A DNA stretch of 64,000 bases from Collybia mongolica (taxonomy: Eukaryota > Basidiomycota > Agaricomycetes > Agaricales > Clitocybaceae), in NCBI GenBank assembly GCA_013420905.1, contig JAAXNY010000006.1, positions 248,001 through 312,000 on the forward strand, given 5' to 3'. Below the pieces are notes generated by a model. It made no database searches. It saw only the letters and a list, made by a program, of their open reading frames with translations, and was not told the DNA's origin. The stretch's first letter is position 1; each line of letters begins with the position of its first letter. Below are positions 1-10,129 of this stretch, in pieces. Position numbers and translations under genes: made by a program.

Positions 1-226
1 ATCGCCATTAGTAATTGATTCTATATATAGTATATCTTGGTAGTTTGCTCCTGCGTCATATGTACATTCGAAGAGATTACATAGGTTCCTTTCTCTATCG
101 AACATGCTGTGGTGGTTGTTCACCACCTGAGGGGTCCATTACAACAAGCTCAATGCATATGCAATAGTACAACAAGAAACAACAAGAAATGTATGAGGTC
201 AAGTGTGTCAAGAAAGGTTCTTCATA

Positions 227-1735
227 TTACAAAAGTGGAGGAAGGTCTTCGAAACCATACATGTCATCAGGAGGAACATAACTCTTAAGACATGTTACCC
301 GCACATCGGGGAATTGTCGCATCACCTTCTGTCTCTTGCTGTGGTAGCATTCGGCAAGTTGCTGCACTTCTATCACCACTCTGCCACCATTCCCACCCCC
401 CTCAGCAGTTGAATCATCATCGCTCTGCGTTTCCTGATAATCCCCATGATTGGCTTCATCATCCGATATGTTATTGTCAGTCGATAAATCCTCCTCAGCA
501 TTGGTCGTGCTAGCCACTGTATCTTGCTCAATGGTCTGATGTTCCTCATTATTGACTGTACTCCTCGCCCCTTGGTTAGTGTCGCCTGCAGATGCCTCGT
601 TGCTATCATCCCTTGCATGCACCCTATCTTCGCCATTCGGCTCCTCGTCGTGCCCACCCTCTAGCCCTTCAGTCTCCATCTGATTCATGTTTCCCTGTGT
701 ATACCAGCCTGGATAGACAAGGCAAATCTCCTCTACCACAGGCATTGAGATGTGCGAAAGAAAGTCCATGATAGCTGGCTCAGGGAGGATTGTGAGCCAC
801 TTCAAAGATGGCCAGGCAACTGGAGCAGGGTTGGGCGGGTTTGGTTCCAGAGCATGAACAGCAATGACCACTTCTTCAAGCTTTGGGTAATATATCGCAA
901 ATTGATGATCAGTCTGATAGTTCCATGGTGAGGTCAGATACACTGGAAGACACGATGTGCCAATAACCAAGCACTTTAATGTGGATGGGAAGGTACTTTG
1001 ATCAAATGCAATGCAGTGCATGTTGCCCAAATGTAGGTGAGCTGTTTCGAGGTGGGGAGCAAGCACCTTGAGCTGGAGTCGTGTCCCAGGTGCATTGTTC
1101 CCAATCACAACTAGGTAAAAGGTCAACAGCTCGGGCAATGGTAGGTCACCCAAATCCTCGAGCCATGACAAACAAATGCAAAGGTGGAGGAAGGTCAACC
1201 CTTGGGTTATCGCCAGAAAGTTTCAAAACAGGGGATTTTTTCTGAGTAGGACATTGCAGAGGTTCGTTTTGTGCCCACTAAAAAAACATCCAATGTGCAC
1301 AAAATTGAGGAATAGTTTTGATAAGGTAGGAAGTGAATCTAGTCGAATGACCCATGTGTTATTCATGTCCAGGGTGAGCTGTTCAACTTTCGGGATGTAA
1401 AAGGTCACTTGCATCTCAACCTCAGGGTTTGATCTCATGCAGCAATGAGTTTTGTCCATGATTGAACCTACTAATAGGTCGAGATGAAGATGAAGTCTGT
1501 GGAGGTTCGGTAGAGGTGGGATGCCAAATGTATGAATGTATGGCAATGCAAGCTGTAGTTCAAAGGTGTGCAGTGCACCGGCAATCCGGTTGACCATGAG
1601 CTTTTCAAACACAGTGGCGATACATGCAGGAGCAACATCTGTACAATTTGAAAATATGACAATAAGGAATATTGGAAAATTGGCTACATGGAGCATGTTG
1701 TCGATGCAGTGTGACCACCTCGACAATGTCTGCAT
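227..1735 (-). pseudogene. Leucine-rich-repeat/F-box-like protein, degenerate
   Basis: Two open stretches (1735-1226 and 1198-227) lie in the same minus-strand frame. A single TGA (1223-1225) separates them, so they are best read as one coding region of about 500 codons with one nonsense codon. The N-terminal two thirds carries irregular Leu/Ile/Pro-rich repeats (for example LPLPELLTFYLVV, PLPNLHRLHLHL) of the kind seen in basidiomycete F-box/LRR-like proteins. The C-terminal third (about 700 down to 300) is acidic and low-complexity, rich in Glu, Asp, Asn and Ser. No F-box is visible at the N terminus, and the upstream end meets a plus-strand helicase pseudogene head to head. The family call rests on composition and repeat spacing only. 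It could be another repeat protein. Confidence 0.4.
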
Positions 1736-1745
1736 GAGGCAATGA

Positions 1746-3869
1746 GTGCAATCTCAGGAAGATGCGAAGTTTCATGAGGCTCTCGCAAACATGCGTTACA
1801 AGGCGTGCACACCCAACAATCTCACATTCCTAAGGAGCAGAGTGTCTAGCAAATTGCCAGGCCATCCATGCATAAACAAAACCCGGTTTCAGAATGTGTC
1901 TATCATCATGGCACTAAATTCAGTGAAGGACGAAATTAATACACAGGGTTGTATGAGGTTTGCTGCGGAGACAGGCCAGGATTTGAACCACTTCTACTCC
2001 GTCAATACAGTGCCATCCAAGGAACCCACCAATGCGCATATCAGGCATCGGTCAGCAAGCAGAAAGCGCACTGTCAAACACAGTAAAATTCCAGAATGCA
2101 TCCAACAGTCACTTTGGAAACAGCCATGCTGCGCGAATACAAAACTGATTCCTGCAAAGCTTTCACTATGTATCAGCATGCCAGTGATGATACAGAATAA
2201 CGCAGCTATGGAGATGTGCATCACAAAAGGGCAGGAGGTGTTTGTGTGTTCATGGGAATCCTCACTCAGTGCTGAGGGGAAATGGGTGTTGGAAACTCTC
2301 TTCATGGAACTGATAGATCCTCCTACTTCAATTACATTAGAAGGGTTACCTGAGAATGTTGTGCCATTGACAAAGATGAGTGTCTCTACCTTCTGTCAGC
2401 TGCCAGATGATACAACAATCACTATCTCATGTACACAGGTGGAGGTGCTTCCCAACTTTGCAATGACAGATTATGCATCACAAGGGAAGACAAGACGCGA
2501 CAATGTTGTGGACTTGACGTATAGCAGATCGCACCAGGGATACTACACTGCTTTGTTGAGGAGTGCCAGCACTGCCAGGACGTTGATTTTGTTGGGCTTC
2601 CATCCATCCAAAATCATGGGAGGAGCATCTGGTGCATTGCGACAAGAGTTCTGTGAGCTAGAGCTGTTAGACAACATAACAGCCCTGAAATTTATGGGCA
2701 AACTTCCGAGGAGTGTCGCAATGGCAGATCATAGAAGTACCCTCATTGCGTCATTTTGAGAGCACAAAGGTATGGGTTATATGCCTTCTACCATGCACAA
2801 AGCAATAAGGTGGAGTAAGACTGATCCATTCCTGGAGTGGGACGACTTAGATGCAGAATGGAAGATAGTCAAAAGAAAAGCCAAAAGACAAGAGAAGAGA
2901 CTAGCGGGTGACCACCATACTCCAAACGATCAGCTTGCAATTCCACTCCAAAGATCACAAAGCCCACCTAGAAAGAGAAAGTGGTCAGATATTTTCTCTG
3001 GTCCAATACAGAAGTTGAAGTTGGTTAGACTCATGTCAGATTTGCCAGGTGGTGATGAGATTCATCGAATAACCATACCTTTTGGGACTCAGTGGGAAAA
3101 CAACAGCTGTGCATACAATGCTGCTGTTGTGACTCTTTTCAATGTGTGGCGGGAAAATCCTGAGATCGTACAATCCTTTTGGCAGGAGATAAGATTGGAT
3201 GCACTAGATGAATGGTTGAATGCATTTCAAAAGCACAAAAGCATCCCTGCTGTAGCTTCAGAAGTGCGTTATACATTAGATCAGATCAGAGAGTACCTTA
3301 GGCGCTGGATGGCAAGGTTACCTGAACCACACGCTTTCACTTTTGGTGAGTACAGGGGCATGGACTCGTTGTTCAATTATTTGCTTACATCAGTATCTGC
3401 CGTCACAACATCATCATGTTTCTGCCTAAACAGGCATGACATGGACAGATGAGAATTGGGAGTATCATCTTGCAATATAATGTTATTGAGATGTGGGTGC
3501 AATCTACAGGAAGACTTTGACGACTTGACTTCACTTTCATCTGCTAGGTGCCCTGTTTGTAGCAAAAACCTAGCGCAAAGGTTCACTTTCATATGTCACC
3601 CCCCCATGTTTACAATAGACTTAGGAGAGGATGCTTTCCCCCAGGAGATGTTGGAGCTCACGTCTCACAAGGTCCGTCGACGGTACAACTTGAGAGGTGT
3701 GATATACCATGCAGCGGATCATTTTATGGCGCGATTCATCCCAAGTGCAGGTGCAGTTTGGTACCACAATGGATTGCTGACAGGTCGATCATTGGTATAC
3801 AAAAACATGGTGCCTAGCCAGATACCACATGAAGACGTGATTGTCAGAATCTACATGTGGTCCCCCTGA
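1746..3869 (+). pseudogene. PIF1-like helicase C-terminus joined to a cysteine-peptidase-like domain
   Basis: One plus-strand frame runs about 707 codons and is broken only by two TGA codons (2757-2759 and 3450-3452). The first part matches the C-terminal half of fungal PIF1-like SF1 helicases: around codon 240 is MTDYASQGKTR (motif V-like) and around codon 265 YYTALLRSAS (motif VI-like). The Walker A/B half is missing, because the frame starts abruptly at 1746 beside the opposite-strand LRR pseudogene. After a Lys/Arg-rich linker (RKRKWSD) comes a papain-fold-like start, TQWENNSCAYNAAV (near codon 451), recalling the Cys box of ubiquitin-specific peptidases. Further on there is a CxC...CPVC zinc-ribbon-like pair near 3485-3560. 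PIF1-like proteins with such appendages are common in Agaricomycete repeats. This copy is truncated and not functional. Confidence 0.7.
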
Positions 3870-3889
3870 ACAGAACTCGGACATGCTGG

Positions 3890-4279
3890 GCAAAGCAGCA
3901 GCCCGCTAGCACAAGTGTCCTGGTGCTGTTCCACAATTGGTGGAGGTTGGCATTCTTCAGCATATAAATGTGATCCCTGAAAAAGAGCATTTTCTGTGAT
4001 TCACACCATTCTGCACTACAAAGTGACTTGCTAGATGAACCTTTCAGTCCTTTTGCTGCTAATGCAACTGTGTCTTCATGTGTGCCTTTGTGGTTTCCCC
4101 TTCAGATGTTATGGAGGATGTCAACATTCTTTGCCCTCAATGACAAGACCCTCTAGTGCATGGATTGTGAACAGTTCTGGTTGGAGAAGGACAAGGTCCT
4201 TGCTGTCTTCACTTCTGTCACCACAATCTGCACATTGGGAGAGAGCCTCTGGTTTGCCCATACTGCATCTAGGTTTCTG
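3890..4279 (-). mobile_element. Ty3/gypsy pol relic, part 1 (connection/pre-integrase region)
   Basis: Read on the minus strand, this holds degenerate gypsy polyprotein downstream of RNase H. MGKPEALSQCADCG is followed by LLQPELFTIHALEGL (about 4240-4150), then SAEWCES and LFFRDHIYML (about 4010-3960), the region before the integrase zinc finger. There are several stops and a frame change near 4128. The 5' side stops exactly where the TIR element begins and resumes in frame at 8051. The 3' side fades near 3890, next to the helicase pseudogene. No LTR was recognised. Confidence 0.75.
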
Positions 4280-4540
4280 GGAGGTCTTTACACTCCCCCA
4301 CATCTTCCAGCGGATTCCGAGCGGAATCCTCAATTCCGACAGGAATCCGCTCGGATTCCTGTCGGAATTTTGGCTGCAGAAGTAATAGAAAATGGCTGTA
4401 AAAATAGATAAAAATTCCGAACGGATTCCGCTCGGAATCCGAGCGGAATGAAATTCCACAGGAATTCCGGCTTCAGAATACTGAAATTCTGACAGAGTCC
4501 AAAGGAATTCTATCGGAATTCCTGGATGGAATGCCGGAGC
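4280..4540. repeat. Left TIR and subterminal palindrome cluster
   Basis: The inverted repeat (4290-4329) is followed by closely spaced imperfect palindromes built from GGAATTCC, CGGATTCCG and CGGAATCCGAGCGGAAT, for example 4311-4329, 4331-4366, 4411-4470 and 4505-4535. Such subterminal repeats are typical transposase-binding regions of hAT-type elements. That role is inferred here. Confidence 0.7.
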
Positions 4541-4759
4541 GTTGTGACGACGCGTTGTGGTCACGTGTTTAATTACTAATCAGATTAGTAATATAAATTT
4601 TACACAAATTATATATACTATTTGTTATTAATAACATCACATAACGGCGGTGAAAAATTTGCATCCGACTAGGTTCGAACGTGTACAGGCACGAAAATTA
4701 CGTAATATGTTTGGCGTTCATAACCGTTGGGCAAGGCGGGCATTTCTAGCTGCCGGCTC

Positions 4760-6896
4760 TTTTTTTTTTTTTTTCCCTTCAACGTTTTTATATACCGCAA
4801 TACAAAAGTACAGAAGCGGTCACGTGTAACCGTAATCGTATCAAGCCGAGTCGAGATATGTCCATTATAGGCCGTCATATGAGGCAGGTCTGGATTGCCC
4901 CGCCCGTTCCCGGTTGGAAGCGCTCCCTGAGTGAGCCCCCTTGTGAGGGGCCGTAAAATAGTCCCTTTCGGGAAACGAGAGCAGGCGTCGTAGCAGGAGG
5001 GCACGCCCCCCGCGCCTCTCAATCCGCTTGATAAATAAGCTTAAGTGCGGCCACCCTTGCTGACAGGTTCCCCGGGGGGGCTCATCCCCTGGAGACCTCC
5101 TCAAGAGGAGGTCGACTTAGTCCGGAGAGGCCGAGGCCATGCATGGCCGCTCATCCCAGGCCGAAGCCCGAAACTGATGCCTCGGTGTCGCGGCTACCCC
5201 TCAGCAAGTACCTACTTACCTCCCGGTACACCCACCCTACTCTAAACGGGGTTCCCGGAAAACCCCAAAGGCCGCCGGGTTGTCGTGGAGGAAATTGCTG
5301 ACCCATACAAGGGTCAGCTCTCTCCCGGGCCGGGTTTTCCGCTGGTAAAGCGGACAGTACCGGAATACATGTTCTACGGTCTCCTTTCCGAGGCCGCAGT
5401 CGCAGTCCTAGGTCTCCTTCTCCTTAAGGAACCTCTGTCTGTACGCGCCAATCGGTGCGTGGCCCGTTAGGGCCTGCGCCAGCCTGACGGTATCACTGGT
5501 GTTGGTGGACACCTTTCCGATCCAAGTCCCCCCTTTCAGGTGGCTTGGCAATAGTTGCTTACTCCCTTCATGGAGCGGCAGGAAGTGGGCCCCAATGTAA
5601 GACTTCTGCTTGGCCAATTCGCTCCAAGCGTCCGTCATACGTAGGACTGCGTCCGCCCTCGCCTTAGCGAGGGATGTGTGTCTTACTTCTCCATGTGGGA
5701 CCTCTGTAGCGGAGGCCGCTTCGTGGGCAAGTATATGTTCGCGCACCTCGCACGCCTTTGGTGTGTGGTGCAGAGTAATACTGGCGTCCGGTTTCACCGT
5801 TAGCCAGTAAGCGAGTTTGGCCGACACGTTGGCGGCCCATTTGTGTGCCGTGTGGTGCGTCGGGTCAATGACCAGGTTGATTGCATTCACGGAGTCCGAG
5901 AAGACATCAATTTTCCGGATGTCTAAGTTAGGGATGCCGAAGGCCTCGTCCACCCCTTTCGAGATGGCGCAGGCCTCAGCATCGTCCGAGGTGGCATTCC
6001 CGCAGGGGGCAAGGCCGCTATACAGTGTACCGTCCGACCAGACTCTCCAGGCTGAGGTAGCTTGGAGGTCCTCGGACCGCGGGACGGACCCGTCGCATAT
6101 GATCGCGACTCGCTTTGGGTCGAGCTTAGCTTCGTTGATTCGGTGGGTGAGAACTTTCCCGAAATCAGCGAAAGCCGTCTTCCTCTTCTCCTTCTCTTTT
6201 TCGGGTGGAGGGGAGGGTCTGATTTCCACCCTCTCGGCCGCCCAGTCAAGTAATCGACTGCCCGGTTGCGCGAGGGGGAACACTGGGGACGCATCATCAT
6301 TGCAGTCCATTAATCGGGCAAATGAATCCATTATCCCGGACTTGATCCTGCGCCTTTTGGCGTCGGACATGCGACTGACTGACAGGTGTGCCTGTCCGTC
6401 AATTAAGTTCCTGACTGCGTGGCTCTTGGCCAGGGTCCGGACACGGTAGTGGCTCCTCTCTACCAACTTACGGATGTGCAAGTGGATGGGCGGGAGGCCT
6501 GCGAGAGTCTCCGGGGCCCCTTTCGGGGTGGTCCTGAAGTTGCCTGTGATCCAAAGTGCAGCCTTTCGTTGCATCTTGCGGAGTGCTTCGAGGTGCCCCT
6601 TGATGCGGGCCCCATCAACGTTCCATAGCCGGCATCCGTACATCGCAATTGGAAGTACACAAGCCCGATACAGAGTTCTTTTGTGCACGGGTCTTAAGCC
6701 CCGTGCCGAGTTTCCAAGCGCTAACAGGGCCCTGCTTGAGGTCAGGGCCTTGTTCGCGTACATCTCCACGTGCTTCTTGAATGAGAGCGCGCGGTCAAAG
6801 TAGAAGCCTAGGTATCTCCAAAGGATGCCCGGTTTCAGAGGGGTGGCCCCTGTATAGGGGGCGTGGCCGAGATCTATGGTCGGATTATCATCCGAC
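4760..6896 (-). mobile_element. 5'-truncated non-LTR retrotransposon (LINE with RNase H)
   Basis: The insertion is bounded by a perfect 16-bp target duplication, TTCTAGCTGCCGGCTC, at 4744-4759 and 6897-6912. A 15-T run (4760-4774) next to the left copy is the poly(A) tail of a minus-strand insertion. The body starts in the middle of the reverse transcriptase at 6896, so it is 5'-truncated, as expected from incomplete target-primed reverse transcription. It ends with a 3' non-coding stretch (4775-5236). The host sequence is the TIR element. Confidence 0.93.
5237..6896 (-). pseudogene. LINE ORF2 C-terminal part: RT thumb, RNase H, zinc motif
   Basis: The frame is open from the truncation point (6896) through the reverse transcriptase C-terminus (WRYLGFYFDRALSFKKHV and MYGCRLWNVDGARIKG). 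It continues through an RNase H-like domain (ICDGSVPR, DDAEACAISKGVDEA, VFSDSVNAINLV) to a TAG at 5408-5410. Past that stop the same frame continues with CDCGLGKETVEHVFRYCPLY, the Cys/His cluster usual at the end of such proteins, and ends at 5237-5239. One nonsense codon therefore cuts off the terminal zinc motif. A Tad-like or related fungal clade is likely, but clade assignment needs the missing RT core. Confidence 0.85.
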
Positions 6897-6999
6897 TTCT
6901 AGCTGCCGGCTCACTGGCCTCAAGTCAACAGACTTAGGTCACATGATTATGAGGCACGTGCAACGGTCACATTACCGTTGCCACGTCTTCGTTGGTTCT

Positions 7000-7610
7000 T
7001 TTCAACCACATCAACGACGTCCACCAAACCGCCAATGCCGACACCAACACCAACGCACCCACGCCGCCAACGCCAACGCATCGAACGCCAACCGACGTCG
7101 ACATGATGACGCACAAGACGGTGTGGGGAGAAGGATAGAAACGGACGCGGAACGAGGGGACGACGAGGAAAGGGCACCCCGAGGGGCAGAACCAGGTGAG
7201 TCATACACCGCTGCTCACCCACACCTCACCATGCAGCACGTCCCCCTCCCCCCCACTTCAGGAACTCAAGACAAACGATACGGCCGCCAACAGCAATAGT
7301 GAGGAAGGCGGCAACGACAATGACAACGACAACGACGAAGACAGCAACAGCAACAGCAGCAACAGTGCCGACGAGGCCTGCGGCAACGACGGCAACAGCA
7401 GCGGCAGCGGCGGCACCAACAACGGCGCGACAACAACAACAACAACTACAACAAAGACGACCACCACCACCACGAGGACGGCGGCGGGGACGGGGACAGC
7501 GGCAAGTAGAGCGGCCAGTGCCGTCGCCGCTGAAGCGCAGGCCGCTGACGATGTCGCGGGGGCCGACGAGGACGACGGGGGGGCGGGGGCGGGGGCCCCG
7601 CCTATATTAA
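7000..7610. repeat. Low-complexity trinucleotide-rich stretch
   Basis: The plus strand is dominated by CAA, CAG, GAC, AAC and ACA runs (Asn/Asp/Ser/Thr- or Gln-coding in various frames), grading into a GC-rich end with CGACGAGG and a G-rich block at about 7580-7600. Long open frames here, in all phases, are by-products of composition and I do not call a gene. An abrupt change to AT-rich DNA occurs at about 7605. It lies inside the TIR element and could be captured host sequence. Confidence 0.6.
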
Positions 7611-7794
7611 ATTTATCTTATCATATATGTATTATATTTAGTAATAATACATGTTTTATCCTATTAATTATAGAGTGCTTTTTTATCATACTCAACAGAT
7701 TTTAAAAAGACAGGCTGAAAGAGAGTAATTTAGTACTTCAAAATGTTAGATATACTGTTGACTTTATTGACTGTTTTGACTTAAAACTTATGAT

Positions 7795-8050
7795 TCTGAT
7801 CAGAATCCGAGCAGAATGTTGTGGAATTCCTTTGAGAATTTTCTTCTTCCACACTTTGTAAGAAATTCCTCAAAATTCTGCGGAATTCTGATGATTTCAA
7901 TCAGAATTCTGTGTTCTGAGCGGAATCCGAGCGGAATATTGCAGAATTCCTCAAAGGAATTTTCTGTTTTAAAACTTTTTCAAAATCTTCCTGCATTCCT
8001 CTGGATTCCGATCGGAATCCTCTGCAGGATGTGGGGGAGTGTGAAGTACT
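7795..8050. repeat. Right TIR and subterminal palindrome cluster
   Basis: This mirrors the left end: palindromes such as GAATTCTGCGGAATTC, CGGAATCCGAGCGGAAT (about 7920-7936) and GGATTCCGATCGGAATCC (8003-8020), followed by CTGCAGGATGTGGGGGAGTGT in inverted orientation (8022-8042). The two 40-bp ends differ at a handful of positions. Confidence 0.7.
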
Positions 8051-8518
8051 GGTTTGTGGTGCAGTGAGAAGTTGAAGTGCAACAGGTAGAGCAACCATCA
8101 CACTTGCTGCCAATTTAGCTTCTACATTGTGCAGAAGTACACTAGGTTCTTGTGTTCAGTCCAAACATCAAAGTCATGCCACATGCCTTCCAGGTGATGA
8201 TGCCATTCCTCCATTGTCCAGATGATCACAAGCATTTCCTTGTCATGAATTTCATAGTTGCACTCTACTGCATTCAAGCTCTTGGAAAGGAATGCAACTG
8301 GATACCACTTGCCATCTTCTGCACTGAATTGCAATAGAATGCACCTGTTGTGAAGTCAGAGCTGTTGGCCCTAATGCAGAATAGTCCATTTTCATCAGCA
8401 GATGCAAGCACTGGTTGTGATGTGACCATGCATTTGAGTTCATCAAATGCCTCTTGTTGCACTTCACCCCATACCCATGGTGCATCCTTTCCACTGAGAT
8501 CAAAGGGTGGGTGCATGT
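8051..8518 (-). mobile_element. Ty3/gypsy pol relic, part 2 (RT end and RNase H)
   Basis: On the minus strand this shows the RT/RNase H junction (WGEVQQEAFDELKCMV, SQPVLASADENG) and, after a frameshift near 8300, the RNase H core (PVAFLSKSLNAVECNYEIHD, DKEMLVIIWTMEEWHHHLEG, WTEHKNLVYF), ending with FNFSLHHKP at 8051. A TGA lies near 8090. The segment connects in frame to part 1 across the TIR element and to part 3 across the Tc1 element. Confidence 0.88.
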
Positions 8519-8519
8519 A

Positions 8520-8731
8520 CAGTGGCTCAAAAAACTGCCCCAATGTTTGTACATTTTTGAAAGATCAATATGGTATGAAGTGCTGACATAAGCAGGGGAC
8601 CTGGGGTAATTATGTAAGATACTATGACATCGTGGCTTTCCAATGGACCCTGGATCATGTGATTTGGATCAAAACCCATTAAGCTATAGGCCAAACAAAA
8701 TGATTACTCATTGGGGCAGTTTTTTGACCCT
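8520..8731. repeat. Left terminal inverted repeat of the Tc1 element
   Basis: It begins CAGTGGCTCAAAAAACTGCC and ends GGGGCAGTTTTTTGACCCT. It pairs with 9916-10127 over the whole length with only a few differences (for example in the segments around 8675 and 8700). Confidence 0.93.
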
Positions 8732-8746
8732 CTATTAATTTTCTAT

Positions 8747-9766
8747 CTAATACTTTGTATGACCACCTTTTGCCTTTATAACTGCTTGTATCCGCCTGGG
8801 CATACTTTCTATCAGGTTTTGGCATACCTCTGGTGGAATTTCACCCCACTCTTCAGCCAATCTATCCCACAACTCATGTACTCCTTTGGGTGGTGTCGGA
8901 TATTCTTTAAGACGGCGCTTGAGATGTTCCCAAAGGTGTTCTATTGGATTCATGTCAGGGGATTGGGCAGGCCAGCCAAGGACTTGAATGTTGTTGTCTT
9001 CAAACCACTGTGTGGCCAGTCCAGATGTGTGTTTGGGGTCGTTATCTTGCTGAAAGTAGCGCTCGCCATCCACCATTTCCAACTTCTCAAAACTTTCCTG
9101 AACTCCACTCTCCAAAATTTCACAGTATTGAACCTTGTCCATGTTCCCCTGCACCTCTATGAGCTTTCCCACTCCATTCCACCCCATACAACCCCATACC
9201 ATGAGGTTTCCTCCTCCTCCATGTTTGACAGTAGGTGATGTTGTTCTATCAGATGGTGGTTCTCCCCTTTGTTTCCAGACATAAACCTTTCCATCTGACC
9301 CAATCCTATTGATTTTGGTCTCATCTGTCCATAGAACCCTTTTCCAGTCCTCCACAGTCCAGCTTTCATGATATTTTGCAAACTGGAGACGCCGGATGCG
9401 ATGGGCTCGTTTGAGAAGAGGAGCTTTCCTCTTTGTAGCAGCATAAAATTGATTTTCCTTGAGTGCATTTCTGACTGTCTGGGGTGTGACAGGATTGGGG
9501 ATGATGCCATTGATGAATTGGGTAGCCTGAACTGCATTATCAAGCTTCCCTGACTTGATTTGACGAATAATTGACTGTTTGTCACGAACAGACAGCTTGG
9601 AGGGGCGGCCACCAAGGTTGTTTTCTTTGTTTCCATCCACATCTTTGCTGATCCTACTGATGGTACCCTTCCCTAGACCAGTTTTCTCCTTGATTTGACG
9701 CTGAGAATAGCCCTCATTGAGGAGAGAAACAACAGTATTGTGCTGAGCAGTAGAAATGGCTTTCAT
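8747..9766 (-). CDS. Tc1-family DDE transposase
   Basis: A single uninterrupted 339-codon frame. Residues about 1-60 form a helix-turn-helix (VVSLLNEGYSQRQIKEKTGL) and a second DNA-binding helix-turn-helix follows at about 50-110 (GGRPSKLSVRDKQSIIRQI, VTPQTVRNALKEN). The catalytic triad is visible: Asp in VLWTDETKI, Asp in YFQQDNDPKHTS and Glu in PDMNPIEHLWEHLK. The spacing between the second Asp and Glu fits the DD34E pattern of Tc1. The length is normal for the family (about 340 aa), and no frameshift or stop was seen. The protein would cut and paste the element at TA sites in the nucleus. The ORF begins 21 bp inside the right-hand arm's inner end, on the minus strand. Confidence 0.95.
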   Translation of the reverse strand: MKAISTAQHNTVVSLLNEGYSQRQIKEKTGLGKGTISRISKDVDGNKENNLGGRPSKLSVRDKQSIIRQIKSGKLDNAVQATQFINGIIPNPVTPQTVRNALKENQFYAATKRKAPLLKRAHRIRRLQFAKYHESWTVEDWKRVLWTDETKINRIGSDGKVYVWKQRGEPPSDRTTSPTVKHGGGGNLMVWGCMGWNGVGKLIEVQGNMDKVQYCEILESGVQESFEKLEMVDGERYFQQDNDPKHTSGLATQWFEDNNIQVLGWPAQSPDMNPIEHLWEHLKRRLKEYPTPPKGVHELWDRLAEEWGEIPPEVCQNLIESMPRRIQAVIKAKGGHTKY

Positions 9767-9915
9767 GATGGTGGTAAGAGGTCAAGAAGATGATTGAACC
9801 AATTCCAACATGTCAAATTGATACAAATAAAGTCACATGACATTGTTTATTCTTCCCACAGTCCATAATGTTCTTGCATTGGATCATAAATGCCAGAATA
9901 ATGGAAAATAAGATA

Positions 9916-10127
9916 AGGGTCAAAAAACTGCCCCAATAAGTAACCATTTTGTTTGGCTTATAGCTTAATGGATATTGATCCAAATCACATGATCCAGGGT
10001 CCATTGGAAAGCCACGATGTCATAGTATCTTACATAATTACCCCAGGTCCCCTGCTTATGTCAGCACTTCATACCATATTGATCTTTCAAAAATGTACAA
10101 ACATTGGGGCAGTTTTTTGAGCCACTG
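9916..10127. repeat. Right terminal inverted repeat of the Tc1 element
   Basis: The inverted copy of 8520-8731, ending ...TTTTTTGAGCCACTG next to TA. It has the same 212-bp length. Confidence 0.93.
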
Positions 10128-10129
10128 TA

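Larger units (their letters stand above)
4280..8050. mobile_element. TIR DNA element inserted in gypsy pol, hAT-like, carrying a LINE
   Basis: The ends are inverted repeats: 4290-4329 and 8003-8042 both read ACACTCCCCCACATC, then CAG, then a GGATTCCG-x-CGGAATCC palindrome. Weaker similarity extends outward to 4280 and 8050. The flanks GGTTTCTG (4272-4279) and GGTTTGTG (8051-8058) form an 8-bp target duplication with one mismatch. Removing the element and one flank copy rejoins the gypsy pol reading frame, which fixes the boundaries independently. Without the later LINE (2137 bp plus a 16-bp duplication) the element would be about 1.6 kb. No transposase was seen inside, so it looks non-autonomous. 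An 8-bp duplication suits the hAT superfamily, but the class is inferred. Confidence 0.75.
8520..10127 (-). mobile_element. Complete Tc1/mariner element
   Basis: A 1608-bp element flanked by TA dinucleotides (8518-8519 and 10128-10129), with 212-bp inverted repeats at both ends and a full-length transposase between them. The host is the gypsy relic, and removing the element plus one TA restores that frame exactly. The outer and inner ends of each inverted repeat carry a CAAAAAACTGCCCC-type box in opposite orientation, an arrangement like the IR/DR ends of some Tc1 elements. The very similar arms and intact ORF suggest recent insertion. Confidence 0.95.

Noticed and set aside
4660..4730. Possible tRNA gene (GGTTCGAAC B-box-like string)
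   Set aside because: No A box at a proper distance and no cloverleaf could be drawn on either strand.
6781..7705. Long plus-strand ORFs with Asp/Asn/Thr-rich protein
   Set aside because: They arise from trinucleotide-rich DNA and are open in several phases, with no start context or homology.
8122..8554. Independent small genes on the minus strand left of the Tc1 element
   Set aside because: They are overlapping frames of the degenerate gypsy RT/RNase H.
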